The notes beneath the pieces are model-generated. The model made no database searches, was not told the origin of the DNA, and saw nothing but the letters and a program-made list of their open reading frames with translations. DNA of 64,000 nucleotides. Origin: Prinsepia uniflora (lineage: Eukaryota; Streptophyta; Magnoliopsida; Rosales; Rosaceae). The translations under genes were made by a program, and so were the position numbers. Positions 1 to 11,645 of the stretch are shown piece by piece. The first letter of the stretch is position 1. Each line of letters starts with the position of its first letter. The stretch is taken from contig CM064871.1 in the NCBI GenBank assembly GCA_032719365.1, forward strand, positions 26,323,566 through 26,387,565, written 5' to 3'.

Positions 1-908
1 TTTGTCTGTCGGTGCAATCTCTAGGTAGACTATTTGTCAGCTACTCCAATTCTCTTGGCTGAGTGGCCACCGCAGAGGAAGAAAAGAAGGAGCCAAAGGA
101 GAAGGCTTCCAACGCTGCTCGGCAGTCGCTGGAGACTGAGCAGCTGCTGAAGGCTGAGGCCGATTCGGCTCACGACGTGGTGGATGAGATTGAGAGAAGG
201 CTCCAAACTCAGGAGCAGAAACTGACTGAACAAGAGTCCCAGCTCTGTATGTATACTGATGAGGTTAGTGCCGGCCAACTGGTGGTTGAAGAGGCTGACC
301 GACTAGAGGATGAGTTGGAGCGGGTAAGCGAGGAGAGAGACTGGAGGACTTTGGAGGGAGAGCAGCTGAAGTTGGAGGTGGAGAGGTTTAATTCGGAGGT
401 GGAGCATCGGGTAGCCGAGGTCGGCTAGTCTCATGTGGAGCTGATTAGACAGAAGGTGGAGACCGAGCGCCAGTGGGCTCTGGCGGAGCAATGTAAAGAG
501 GCGGCCGAGCTGTTTCGGGCTGAATTGGTGAGTCAGAAGGTGCAAATGCATCTTCTGCAAGACTAAATCACCTTCGCCCGGTTGGACGCGGTCTTGGACT
601 TCCTCCGCTCTCCTGACTTCAACCGTTGACAGGACGATTTCGCAGCGGCGGCTGAGAGGGAGATCTACAAGAACATATTCTGGGCCTATCCGAATTTTGA
701 CTTCGACAAAACCTCCTGGCTCGGCTTCAAGTTGACTCTAGAGGACCTAAACGCTACCGAGCAGCCTGGGGAGAGTGAAGAGGAAGAAGAGGAGGAAGTG
801 GAAGTGTATGCGGACCAGCCCCCGACTGCTAACCAACCCCCGATTGCTGACCAGCCCCCGACAGACCCACTAGCGATGTATGTGTTTGCATGGCTTGCCC
901 GTCTGTGA
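1..908 (+). pseudogene. Coiled-coil extra ORF of a Tat/Retand-type retrotransposon, decayed
   Basis: One reading frame runs from the window edge to a TGA at 906-908 and is broken by TAG 426-428, TAA 564-566 and TGA 627-629. The product is very rich in E, Q, K, L and A with heptad-like spacing (coiled coil), followed by a segment around YPNFDFD, a run of glutamates near 770-810 and proline-rich QPPTADQPP-type repeats. This composition resembles the additional ORF of Tat/Retand Ty3/Gypsy elements, which some members carry antisense to gag-pol near the 3' end. The pol remnants next to it (1140-3060) are on the minus strand, which fits. No start codon is visible; the true start is outside the window or lost. 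Family placement is inference from composition and context; the stops show it is non-functional. Confidence 0.5.
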
Positions 909-1139
909 ACTGACTGACCATTGGTGCTGGTATGCCGGTTAGTAGGTTGTGGTCTAGAGACCGAGATGGCGGGGTGTGTCCAACTGGGTGGACATTTTTT
1001 GACCTAGCGGTGTGCATTGTGGAATGCCATCGGTTCCCATTTTTCCACGTAGGTGGTTAATATGAGCATCGTTGATGCGAGTATGTAAGGGGGGAAGTTT
1101 GATAGTGTGTTGAACATTTTTGTAGGTGCTCAGTAATGT

Positions 1140-1950
1140 GTGGAGCAAAAAGAAGAAAAAAGTTTGTCATTAATAATTTGTGGGTCGAATGAGGGTGCGG
1201 CCATCGGGGTCAGAGTGCTCATACGTCCCAGGTCAACATATGCAGGTGAAGTCGATGCACATGCTCCTTGTCCTCGAGGGCTTCTTAACCAAGACCACAT
1301 TAGTCACCCAGACGGCGTATACGGCCTTGCAGACGAAGTGGATAATGCTGAGCTTGACAATTTTGAATTTCATGGCCTCGGTCCGCTCGGCATCGTAGAT
1401 GCAGCGCTTTTGCTCCACTAGTTTGAAGCTCGGGCTGATGCTCAGTCGGTACCAAATGACATCGGTCGAACAGTGGGGAAGGTGATCGGTCTAGCTCGGC
1501 CTCCTTTCGTTAGAGCAGCTTGTAGGCATCTATGAAGATGACATTGACCGAGCTTCCAGTGTCGACCATGATCTAACCGACATCAAAGAGATGTCCTCCT
1601 CCTCCTCCAAGAAAGAGATGTCCTCCCAACTAGTGTGTGCCACCTTCCGGGCTCGTCCTTCCGCAAGGTGGAAGACCTACTGGTTGTGCTTCATGTTGCG
1701 AAAGAAGTCTTTCCTGGCTCGGTTTAATGCCAGGGGTGAGGAGATGGAAGTGTTACCGGTGATAATGTTGATCTGGGGGTGCCGGGGCTGTTGCGGAGCA
1801 TTTTGCAAGAACTGGTTGATCTTACCATCTCGGACTAAGGCCTTTACCAGATCTCGGAAAGCCACACACTGATCGATGATGTGGCCGTTATACTTGTGGT
1901 ACTGGCAGTAGACTCCGGTATTCTTAGCCAGTCGGCCTGTGCTGGGAGTC
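1140..1950 (-). pseudogene. Ty3/Gypsy gag-protease-RT fragment, copy 1 (degenerate)
   Basis: Reading the minus strand from high to low coordinates gives the order of a Gypsy polyprotein. A gag C-terminal piece is near 1865-1677 (MAFRDLVKALVRDGKINQFL, then a PQINIITG segment). A protease active-site piece is near 1575-1510 (VDTGSSVNVIF type). The N-terminal RT piece is near 1418-1233 (EQKRCIYDAERTEAM, then AVWVTNVVLVKKPSRT). Stops and frameshifts separate the blocks, and RT catalytic motifs, RNase H and integrase are absent, so most of pol has been deleted. The VTNVVLVKK motif is characteristic of Tat/Retand-like RT. This is a dead fragment. Confidence 0.65.
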
Positions 1951-2009
1951 TAGGTCCGCTTGGGGATCATGCCTTCCACATTCATCAACACGTTCTCGTA
2001 TGATGTGTT

Positions 2010-3060
2010 CAGAATCATGTAGGTTTCGATCTTGGACCGAGGAGGAGGGGGCGCGGTGCGTTGCTCGTTGAGTCGGTGCTCCTGTTGACCTTGTCCTTGA
2101 AGGTTTCATCACTAAGACAACATTGGTGACCCATGCGGCGTAGATTGCCTTGCGCACAAAGTGCAAGTGTTGAGCTTGATGATCTCCTCTTGCATGGAAA
2201 GTTGACGCTTGACGTCATATCTTCTTTGCTTCTGTGTGACAGGATTAAAAGAATGGTTGATGGCAGATTACATCCGTGGAGATTCCCGACATGTTAGCAT
2301 AAGACCATGCAAAGTCTTCGCTGTTGTCCATAAGGAACAGGATGAAGGCATCCCCTTCTCTTGCGTGATCATGATGCTGATCTTCATCTGCCGATCGGGA
2401 TGTTCGATTTAGAATGTGATAAGCTCAGTCTACTCTACTGGTTGAGGTTTTGTTATTGTCGATAGGTCATTGGTGTCCTTTAAGGGACTAGACTAGATCG
2501 ACCAAACGAGTACCAGATAGATGGGATTGGCCTCATATGCTAATTTGGCAATGACCATGGTCTCCCTACTAGTACATGGGTTGACCTTGGTAGGGCAGAT
2601 TGGTAGCATGTTCTCTCTGAGAATTGGTTTCCCCTAACCTGGTCAGTTCCTATGAAAGTGGGGATTTTGATCAGTACTAGGCCTGTGGAGGTTACTACGT
2701 TAATCATGTCTAGAATCCCCCTACATAGTATGATATTGTAGGAATCTGGTTTAGAAGCCCCTACATAGTATGAAATTGTAGACGACAGGGCACACCATGA
2801 AGGTGATGATTGTTATTGCTATGTAGGGTATGCTACTGAGCGAGATCGGAAAAGTGATGGTACTAATTGGCATTGTTGAGCCCCCTGAGAAGCTTAGAAG
2901 TAAATAGACAACCTGATTAAGTTCTTTTGGATAGATTTTAAGCATTTTGCAAGCCTCCATGAAAAGGACGTTGACCGAGCTTCTAATGTGTACAAGTATC
3001 TGACCTAAGTCGAAGTTGGAGATTATGGCTCGGATGATCAAGGGATCATTGTGAGGGAAG
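2010..3060 (-). pseudogene. Ty3/Gypsy protease-RT fragment, copy 2 (degenerate)
   Basis: This is a second, directly repeated version of the same pol region. The protease block lies near 3041-2920 (IIRAIISNFDLGQILVHIRSSVNVLF), where the catalytic D-T/S-G triad reads I-R-S and so is lost. The RT block lies near 2218-2100 (AAWVTNVVLVMKPSRT) and aligns with the RT block at about 1400-1250. The spacer between protease and RT is about 850 bp here against about 250 bp in copy 1, so at least one copy carries a deletion. The two copies may come from two insertions or from a local duplication. Confidence 0.6.
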
Positions 3061-3220
3061 ATTACTCCTCGCTCTTCCTCCCCCGAAAAGGTGATGGGTT
3101 TCTAGCCTGATCTTCCGACTTTCATTGCCCTACAAGATTCGATGTGGAAGATCTGGTGGTTGGACTAGATTGCTCAAATGATGCTTTTCTTTGTTCGGTT
3201 GGAAGTGTAGGATGAGGAGA

Positions 3221-4137
3221 TTGTTGAGCCCCTTTTCCTACTCTTTGATATTCTTTAGTATTTGTGTTTATTTATTCTTTTACCATTTTATGTTTCTTAT
3301 GCATTTAATTATGTTATTCGTTTATTCAATAATGTTTGAGCAGTGTAATTAGGGCTAGGGTTACTTGAAGCCCTAGCCTTGTTAGTTCGTGTTTGATTTC
3401 TGGCTCTTGATTATGATTGTTATGTATGCCTGGATTTGTTGGATTACTGCGCTTCATGAACTCAATTTATGCTTATAAGTTTAGCTACCTTATTTTTGTA
3501 TAATTGTCGATGTAATTACTTGACGGATCACCTCGATGTTTGTGTTCACCTTGCAATTTATGGCATCACGTTTAAGAGGGGGAACCTTATTCGTAATCTA
3601 AACTCATGACTTCCTAGGTCTGCACATCACTTTTCTAGGGATAGTGTAGTGTCATTAAATCTTCTTTATGTTTCATGCATTATCACGCACCATCGGTAAT
3701 AGTTGTTTACGGGCGGGTACATTACGCTTAAACATGCAATCTAAGAGAAGATAATATGTGTAGGGTGAGCCTTAATCGGACATCTGCATGGGCACTTAAT
3801 TCAGATACATGCATAATTAATCTAATCAACGAAATCTAAGGAGAACTATAATTGGTAAATTGGATAGAAACCCTAGCTCGACTTAATTAGTTATTATTAG
3901 TTTATTTATTTCATTCATAAAACGTAACAAACACACCCCCCCCCCCTTCCTAATTTCATTTTAATTACTCCACTTAAGTCAATTGAGTTAAACGGAATTG
4001 GATATCATTGAGCAAGTCGTCGTGGGATCGACCTTTTCTTGCATCTATACTATCTACACGTCTTGTGCACTTGCAAAGTTTATTACATGTAGAGGTTTTT
4101 CCTAGTACATATTTTGTGCTTGATAAAAATTCTATCA
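3221..4137 (+). repeat. 5' LTR of the Athila-like element (5'-truncated)
   Basis: It ends in TCTATCA two bases before the primer-binding region. It is collinear with 7858-8557 of the 3' LTR and, in reverse complement, with the LTR at 28873-30740. The U3 region with the TATA box is missing here, so this copy has lost its promoter. A run of ten or more C near 3936 is a local low-complexity tract. Confidence 0.7.
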
Positions 4138-4143
4138 AGTTTT

Positions 4144-4161
4144 TGGCGCCGTTGCTGGGGA
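4144..4161 (+). other. Primer-binding site, Athila type
   Basis: TGGCGCCGTTGCTGGGGA lies directly after the 5' LTR. This is the primer-binding site typical of Athila-lineage elements, which is complementary to a tRNA 3' end (tRNA-Asp in described members). The same site in reverse complement, with small changes, is found at about 28850-28870. Confidence 0.8.
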
Positions 4162-4265
4162 CTTGTTCCTCAACGGTGTCCATTTTATTTGATTCCTTTG
4201 ACTGAGTGGTTTTTCTTTTTGTTTTGTATATAACCTTTTTCGTTTTTTATTATATGTTTAGGGAC

Positions 4266-5318
4266 ATGGAGCCGTGGAATAACTATTATTCTCACCAAGG
4301 ATGGGCCTACTAGCCCTATTCAAATGTTCCTTCGGTTCCAAGTAATCAAGGGGGATGGGCATACCCCCAAGATTACATGTACATGTTTGAGCCTTACAAT
4401 CAGCCCTATATGGAGCCATACCACCACGGATGGAGTGAACCAGCACCATACACTTGGACCCCTCCTCCTCTAAATCCTAAGCTTGCCTGACCTCAAAAAA
4501 CACTTCGGGATGGACTAAATGAGGCCCGATCTCAAAGAACACTACGGGAAGCCCTCTTAGAGGACAAGGAACTAGAGCACCTTCGACTTAAACTTCTTTG
4601 GGAACCCGATTGGGATGATGAGGATAATGATGTGTCTGTCCCCTTACCACCCACGGACAACACTAATGAATGTACCTCGGGTCATGCTTTTGATGTTCAT
4701 GAAATAGAACCAAACCCGCAGGCATTGCACCAAATTTTGGCCGAGGTCCCTGAAATTCCAGCACCTATCCTTGCTGCCTCAACTCCTCAAGCAACTCTTA
4801 TCCTTACTTTTCCAGGGCCATCCTTATCCTTATATTCACCATTTAAGTTCTTTACTCAACTTAGGTGTTTTGGTGAGAAATTTGATGTTGTGCCTAATGG
4901 TTTGTGCAGGATTAATGGTCCTTGTAAGAGGCAAGAAGAAGGAAGTATCAAGATGGTGGTATGTACCTTTGAGACATTCAGCTCCACCCAAGGCTCAAGG
5001 CCACGACCCAAGCAACCCAAGGGCCCTCTATGGCCCTCATACTTCGATCATTATGCTTACTTGTCTATTGGGATCAAGCAGTTTTTACTTACATTCAAAT
5101 CTTTATTGTACTTGTTCCCTGAAATGTTAAATTCTAAGAAGTGGATTTCTACTTGTAGAACTAATCAATTCATTTATGTTGCAGGCAAGATACCACTAAA
5201 GGAGGGTCAGGTTTGGAGCCCCTCAAGTGCCTCTTGGACTGCAAGCATCCTAGGTGCTCAACTTTGCCCTAGTTTGTTCCCTCTTTCATATAGACGTTTT
5301 TTACCTCCTAACTCATGA
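4266..5318 (+). pseudogene. Unidentified ORF of the Athila-like element, two in-frame stops
   Basis: An ATG at 4266, about 100 bp after the primer-binding site, opens a frame of 351 codons that is closed only by TAG at 4311-4313 and TGA at 4488-4490 before its end at 5318. The N-terminal part is rich in Tyr, Trp, Pro and Gln (MEPWNNYYSHQGW, then repeats around YMEPYHHGW). A charged helix (EARSQRTLREALLEDKELEH) and an acidic segment follow; the last third is hydrophobic with SSxS stretches. I recognise no gag zinc knuckle, protease or RT motif. It occupies the gag position but is not clearly gag. The 229-codon open part (4632-5318) could be fortuitous. Confidence 0.45.
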
Positions 5319-7010
5319 TTTTGTCTTCCTTTTATGCTCAAAACATTGAGGAAAATATTTCATTTAGGTTTGGGGGTATTGGACTTAAGTTTAGGGGTAC
5401 ACAACTCAGTTTCTGTTTTGAAATGCTTGCTATTTTTTTTTCTGCTCTCATTTCCTTGCTGTTTTTTATTTTTTTTTGTGATGCTAGTTTTTATGCCTAA
5501 ACATATTAATATGAATGTATAGAACATGAGAATTGCTTGTACTTACTAAAAATCATTGACATTGCCATTGAACTCACACTTGCACTTCACGATACCATAA
5601 TCAAGTGATTAAGCAACCAAAGCAATTGAATTTGAGCATACTTAGAAAATTAGTGAAGACTACCATTGTGAGATCTTTGAGCCAGATTTCCTTTCTTTCT
5701 GAGTGATCTACTTGTTTCTACTCTCAGACACTCATCACTTTGTTCATAATTGCATGATCTCTTTCTATTTGCCTGATGTTTAAAGAACCATATCTATTGG
5801 ATGCTCTTGATTTAGTGTGTAATTTTTTATGAGATGTGATATAGGCTATGTGTGTTTTAGCTCCTAAAGGCCCTTCTTTTTCCCATCCACATTGCATGCT
5901 CCCTAAACCCTTTTGAAGCTAAACACTTAGCCATTTTGTTGACCTAACCAAGTTTTGAACCGTTCATAATGGCTACACCATATAATCTAAACTTTTGTCA
6001 AGGTTGTATCAAATGAGATTCATGGTGAGGAGGAAATATGTTGATGTTTTGTGCTACTTATACTCATGTGATGGAAGTATGTTTGAATGGAAAAGATCAT
6101 TCAAAACTCAGTAAAGTGAGGAAGTTATTACATGATCTTGGCTCAGCTCATATAAACAAAAATGTATCAAGTTGAAATGAAAAGAAAAGAATGCAAAAGA
6201 AAAAAAATAAGGAAAACAAATTGTGAAAAAAAAAAAGAGAAAAGAAAACAAAATGTAATGAACTTTGAGTTGAGTCAAGTGAGCCAAGTACCTCAATTAG
6301 AGCATTGTTGTGAGCTTAAGCGTGGTTTTATAATCTGGTACTCAAGGTTCAAGTCATGACTTCTCATGCCTTGATGCGGTTTAGGTTATTTGATTTCCAA
6401 CTTTTCTTTCTTAACCCAAGAACCTAGCCCCATTACAACCCTTGAATGAAGACCTATTGATCTTGTGAATGGCTATGCAAAGGATTAAGGTACGTCTCTT
6501 TGTTCTTAAACTTCAATTCCTTCGTGAGATCATATTTTCAGATAAAGTGTTGTTCTTCATTGAAATTCATATGTGATTAACTTGATTGTCTTTACATAAA
6601 ATCATCACATATGCTTGTTGAGTGAATGCCTTAGGATTCTTGAGCGTATTGAGTGATGCCTAGTGAGGATTGTTGAGGCGAAATCTTTCGAAGGTGTTTA
6701 GATGACGTTGTTTTCTAGTTTGGTCATTTGGGATATTAGTATAAACACTCGACATCACGATTATGACATGTTTCTTGGTTTGTGTGAGTTTGTTTTCTAT
6801 TCTTGATTCTTATTAACTTGTTGATGCATAATTTCTAACATCCTTTGTGTTAAGTAAAACGTTTGTGGGTATCGTGCTGCTATAACCCTTAGGAGACAAA
6901 ACTCGTCCTACTAGGTGAACCTAGAGGTTTAAATGCTTATCTTAACTAGATTGAGTCTATTATTTTTGTGTTTTGCTCGAGGACTAGCAAAAGATAGGTT
7001 TGGGGGTATT
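5319..7010 (+). other. Non-coding 3' internal region of the Athila-like element with polypurine tract
   Basis: It begins with a segment around TTTAGGTTTGGGGGTATTGG (5365-5384) that matches, in reverse, 22640-22720 in the minus-strand Athila element, so it is the region that normally follows integrase. The rest is AT-rich with an A-rich tract at 6175-6250 and no ORF of interest. The polypurine tract AAAAGATAGGTTTGGGGG sits at about 6989-7006, directly before the 3' LTR. Confidence 0.6.
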
Positions 7011-8557
7011 TGATAGGTCATAATTTATGCATGTGTTTATCCATGATTTAATACCCTTTTACTTATGTTTTGTTAATAATTCGTTCTATACAATTTGAGA
7101 AAATAATATATTTTGTTAGAAATGTGTAGATCAAATAGAGCTTGGAATTACGAGAATTTGGGGCGAAAGAATCACCTAAATCGAAGTTGAAACGAAGAAG
7201 TTATGAAGGAAAGAATATTGCATAGGTAATTAGGTGGCTATCCACCGAATTAAGCTTTAGAGTCCTGCGCGCGCATGCTGAAGTAGTGCATCTATCGTCG
7301 GTGCGCACCTATCGAAGTACCTAATCCCTCTCGGAGTGTGTGTGTGCTTAAGTGGTGCATTCCGGTTCGGTGGACTACCACCGAACGCCTGCACAACAGC
7401 CTTGGCGCCTTTGACTACTCCGATTTCGATGGTTGACTACTGAAATTGGTTGTAGCTTTATTCTAGATTTTCTTCTAATTTTAGGTTAATTTCAAGTTCC
7501 TTCCACATTTATTCTCCATATTGTATAGGGATTTTAGTCCTATTTCCCTTTGTATTCTAATTTTTAATTCCTTTACGTGTAGGAAAGGTTTTAATTAGAT
7601 TTCTTAATTATTTAGGAAGCCTTTTTTCTTATAGAATTTAATTAAAAACTTCTATTTTTATGAGGATTAATTTTTCTCTTATAAATAGGGGCATTAGGGT
7701 TTATTGTAGGGGGGCCGAATTTACCTTCCTAGGTCCCAAAACTTTGTCAAAATTCATACTCAATTTATATACATAGTCTAGCGGTATTTTATTATTTTTA
7801 TGCTTTTGGATTCAAATTTGTGCTAAGGAGGACGTAAGGCTTGGGAGGAGACGAGTGTTTGAGCCCCTTTTCCTACTCCTTGCTATTCTTTAGTATTTGT
7901 ACTTATTTATTCTTTTACCATTTTATATTTCTTATGCATTTAATTATGTTATTCGTTTATTCAATAATGTTTTAGTAGTATAATTAGGGCTAGGGTTACT
8001 TGAAGCCCTAGTCATGTTAGTTCGTGTTTGATTTCTGGCTCTTGATTATGATTGTTATGTATGTCTGGATTTGTTGGATTACTGCGCTTCATGAACTCAA
8101 TTTATGCTTATAAGTTTAGCTACCTTATTTTTGTATAATTGTCAATGTAATTTCTTGATGGATCACCTCGATGTTTGTGTTCACCCTGCAATTTATGGTT
8201 TAAGAGAGGGAATCTTATTCGTAATCTAAACTCATGACTTCCTAGGTCTGTACATCACTTTTCTAGAGATAGTGTAGTGTCATTAAATCTTCTTTATGTT
8301 TCATGCATTATCACGCACCATCGGTAATAGTTGTTTAAGGGCGGGTACATCACGCTTAAACATGCAATCTAGGAGAAGATAATATGTGTAGGGTGAGCCT
8401 TAGTCGGACCTCTGCATGGACACTTAATTCAGATACATGCATAATTAATCTAATCAACGAAATTTAAGGAGAATTATAATTGGTAAAGATGGATTGAAAC
8501 CCTAGCTCGACTTAGTTAATTATTATTAGTTAATTTATTTCATTCATAAAACGTAAT
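7011..8557 (+). repeat. 3' LTR of the Athila-like element (3'-truncated)
   Basis: It starts TGATAGGTCATAATT right after the polypurine tract. It carries the U3 promoter and the R/U5 sequence shared with 3221-3935, but stops near 8557 where a different (chromovirus-type) LTR begins. Adding the parts of both copies gives a full LTR of about 1.76 kb, close to the ~1.87 kb of the related LTR at 28873-30740. Confidence 0.7.
7680..7687 (+). promoter_or_regulatory. TATA box of the Athila-like LTR
   Basis: TATAAATA followed by GGGGCATTAGGG in the middle of the LTR, upstream of the part shared with the 5' LTR, is a good core promoter candidate. Transcription would start some 30 bp downstream. Confidence 0.55.
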
Positions 8558-10567
8558 AAACAACACACATAGTCAGACCAGGGATAGGTATGTCTTTAGG
8601 ACCGTTGACTATCTCAGTCGTCAACCGGTTTACAGAGCATAAGAAATATTTACAAACAAGGATTAAAGTCCTACGCGGTCAGAACTCGAGTATGCAACGG
8701 TCTGTTTATTCTTCTGCCTCAATACGAGCCTTAGTACCTGTGCACGGGCCTGGAGGGTACAAAAACAGTAAAGATGTGAGTGGACAAAAATAAAGGTTTA
8801 GAAATACATTTATCAAAATAGTCTTACCCTCGAGTTTTCACAAACATGCATGCATATCATATAAAACATGAGTTCTATAAATCAAAGGTAAAAGAAAACA
8901 GTTAATTTTAATTCCAAATCAATCATGATACCACCATCCTCAACATTCAATCTTAATATTCAATAACCCGTCACGATATCAATGCAATGCGTGCAACTCG
9001 GGTGTCTCACGTCCGAGTACCTCCCCAGGATCAACGACTTCTGGGGTGATATCATCTCCAGGATCAACGACGTCTGGAGGATACCAATATAAACTCACAC
9101 TCCTGAGATTGAGCCTCCCCTCGGAGCTACTCATCTCCAAGCAGTGGATCGTGACTACTCCAGGATCTACGACGTCTGGAGGAGACCATCAAATCACCAA
9201 GGATGATACCACTTGTAACACCCCGGAAATTCGAGGATTTCAATATTGTACTTTAATGTGTGATTTGACGATTTTACCCTTGTGAATGGTATGGTCAATT
9301 GATGACTTTTTGATTGATGAACTAAATGAACTTTGACCTATGACCGTGACGTAGTTCGGGACGTCACGAGTTCATAGACAGGTGGCACGTCCAATTCGGA
9401 CGATCAGGGGAAAAGTTATGACTATCGGAAGTTCAGGGGCATTACCGTAATTTGGACTCTCGGGGGAAAATGTTGACTTTTCTTTTGACAACTAATTTTC
9501 AGTTGACTCAAGGACCGTTGGGTAGGTCTCGACGTCCTGAGTCCGTAGACAGGCGGCACGCCGAAATCGGACTTCGTACGAGGAAGTTATGGTCAGAAAC
9601 GTGAATTCGGGAAGTTCGTGTCTCGGTTTTCGTGTCGAATATTAAATTCAGGAAATCTGATTGAAGGACACCTGGTGAGTGACAAGTGTCACTCACCCAT
9701 TGGCTAGATTGGATCAGATCCACTATAGGATTAAATAACATTTAAATCAGCTTTAAATTACAGCCCTTAGATCTGAAATCCCTTGATCTGATCTCAGCCT
9801 TTGATCTCATTCTGAGATTCAATCCTGGCCCTTGATCCTTGTTCCTGTTCTGTATTAAACTACATGGAATCATGCAACCATGTGTTCATTCTCACCAACC
9901 GTTTGCACGATTTCCACTTGGGACCAAACCAGCAGCCCTCACCACTCAACCTCACACTCCCAGGCAGCCAACAGCCACCCCCGGACGCCGGCCACCGCTC
10001 CACAGCCGCCCTACACGGCGGCATTCTCTCAAACCCGTGAAGAAAACCCGAGCAGCCCAAGTCACCAAACCATCCAACCTTCAATCTAGGACTTGAACCA
10101 ACGTACGGTTGGGATCACCGTGACGACTGGACGGCAAGGAACTGACCCTGACTGTGTACGGCGGCGACACGGCGGCGATTGGACGATAAACCCGTAGGTA
10201 ACCATTTTCCTTCCCTGCTTCGAACCGTCTGTTTGTGACGTTGACATCGTTTGGTTACTGATAGGACACGTCTAGGAGACCTTGACGACCAATTTGGACC
10301 CAGGACCGGGATTGAACAACCGTCGACTCGCCGGAGGGGATAAACAGAACCGGCCACCAGACTTCCCGTCGATTTTCAGGTAACCTCTTAGACCTAAAAC
10401 CTAACTCTAGTTACACAGAACCATTCTAGGGATTAAGACGAGTAAATAGGGATCAAACTGGACGAAATTGACCGAGAAATGAAGAAATGGCAACCGGGTC
10501 ATGATCGCGGGTCTGATCGACCCGAGTTGCAGGTATTCGGGTCAACCCGTCTGATGACAGCGGTGCT

Positions 10568-10855
10568 GACGTGGCACCCTGTCAGTCTGTCAGATGACGT
10601 GGACCAACCGTGAGCCGACACGTGTCACATGTCAGTGCACAGTCAGCACTGACATGTCAGTGACGTGGACCAGTGCCGTGCTGACACGTGGCACATGTCA
10701 GATCCGACACGTGGCCTGACAGATCAGTGTGGTGGACCAATCAGATGTTGACACGTGGCACCTGTCAGAGTCTGACATGTCAGACCTGACAGCTGTCAGA
10801 TGACGTCAGCAGGACGTCATGCTGACGTCAGCAGTGACGTCAGCGATGACGTCAG
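10568..10855 (+). promoter_or_regulatory. Array of ACGT-core (bZIP-type) motifs in the 5' LTR of A
   Basis: About twelve ACGT cores occur within 290 bp: seven of the TGACGTGG/ACACGTGGC/ACACGTGTC kind (G-box or ABRE-like) followed by five TGACGTCA-like palindromes. CATGTCAG and CTGTCAG direct repeats lie between them. In plants such cores are binding sites of bZIP factors (ABF/AREB, TGA). The clustering is directly visible; regulatory activity is inferred. Confidence 0.6.
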
Positions 10856-11457
10856 CAGGAACTGTTCCTGCGTTGACCGACTCGTTGACCGGCGCGTGGG
10901 GGCGCGTGTGAACAGTGTTTTTGGTGGGACCACCACCATTCTTTAGGTTTCGACGATCCGGATCCAATGGCGGTGGTTTCGGGTCGATCGGAGATCATTA
11001 AGTTGGTCAAATTAAAGTTTAATGCCTTGGGAAGCGCGTTCGGGCGGCTTTCCCGGGCCGGTTTCGACCTAGGTTTTCATGGTTGAATGTTGGGGGTTTA
11101 ATTTGACCTTTACGAATACTTGGACTTGACAGGGATTGTACATTTGTACCAGGACGAGGGTATACGTTCGGTTTCTAGCAGGATTGTACTGTGAGTGGGC
11201 CATTTTCTTAAACCCTTGTGTGCATAAATGTTTTCTGGTTTTATTATACTTATTCACATGCTAAAACAATAATGGTTTTGATGATATGGAAAATATGGTT
11301 ATGGCACGTTTCACGGTATTTGGGCTTGAGACCCGTCTGATGAAACTTAATGATTGGTTCGGATGTTATCTATGTATATATATATGCCTTGCATGTGGAT
11401 ATCGATAAAATGCATTTGTTACTGCACTGTATAGATCCTTCCATATTATATTGTCTC

Positions 11458-11645
11458 CTCCGGATGAGGTACCCCGGAGAGGTCACGGACGTCTAGAACG
11501 TCCAGCGTCTATGACGCTAAGCATCGGGGATGCTGTACCCGAACGGGGTTCGGGGATTGAACTCGGAATTGAGACCCGAGTGGCACGCGTAGCCTTGTGA
11601 TTGTCACCTTATTGGACGTCAGGGACGTCAGACATCAGGGATGTC
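11458..11645 (+). other. Chain of eight short hairpins in the 5' LTR of A
   Basis: Consecutive inverted repeats with different sequences follow each other almost without gaps. They are CTCCGG/CCGGAG, GGACGT/ACGTCC, AGCGTC/GACGCT, AGCATC/GATGCT, CCCGAAC/GTTCGGG, CTCGG/CCGAG, the palindromes GACGTC, and GACATC/GATGTC. Most loops are 3-5 nt. The chain is kept in the 3' LTR (19055-19242). Confidence 0.7.

Larger units (their letters stand above)
3221..8557 (+). mobile_element. Athila-like non-autonomous LTR retrotransposon, LTRs truncated
   Basis: A sequence of about 700 bp starting TTGAGCCCCTTTTCCTACTC at 3221 is repeated at about 7858-8557 and marks the LTR pair. A primer-binding site follows the 5' LTR (4144-4161), and a purine-rich tract with AGGTTTGGGGGTATT precedes the 3' LTR at 7011. 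The 5' LTR lacks its first ~850 bp and the 3' LTR lacks its last ~215 bp. No gag, protease, RT or integrase is recognisable between them; only one unusual broken ORF (4266-5318) and a long non-coding stretch are present. The stretch after that ORF matches the post-integrase region of the Athila element at 22316-22760, so this is a pol-less derivative of the same family. Confidence 0.75.

Noticed and set aside
9839..10096. Paired ORFs in LTR A (9839-10096 and its opposite strand)
   Set aside because: Pro/Thr-rich low-complexity translation in both directions, duplicated in the 3' LTR; no evidence for a gene.
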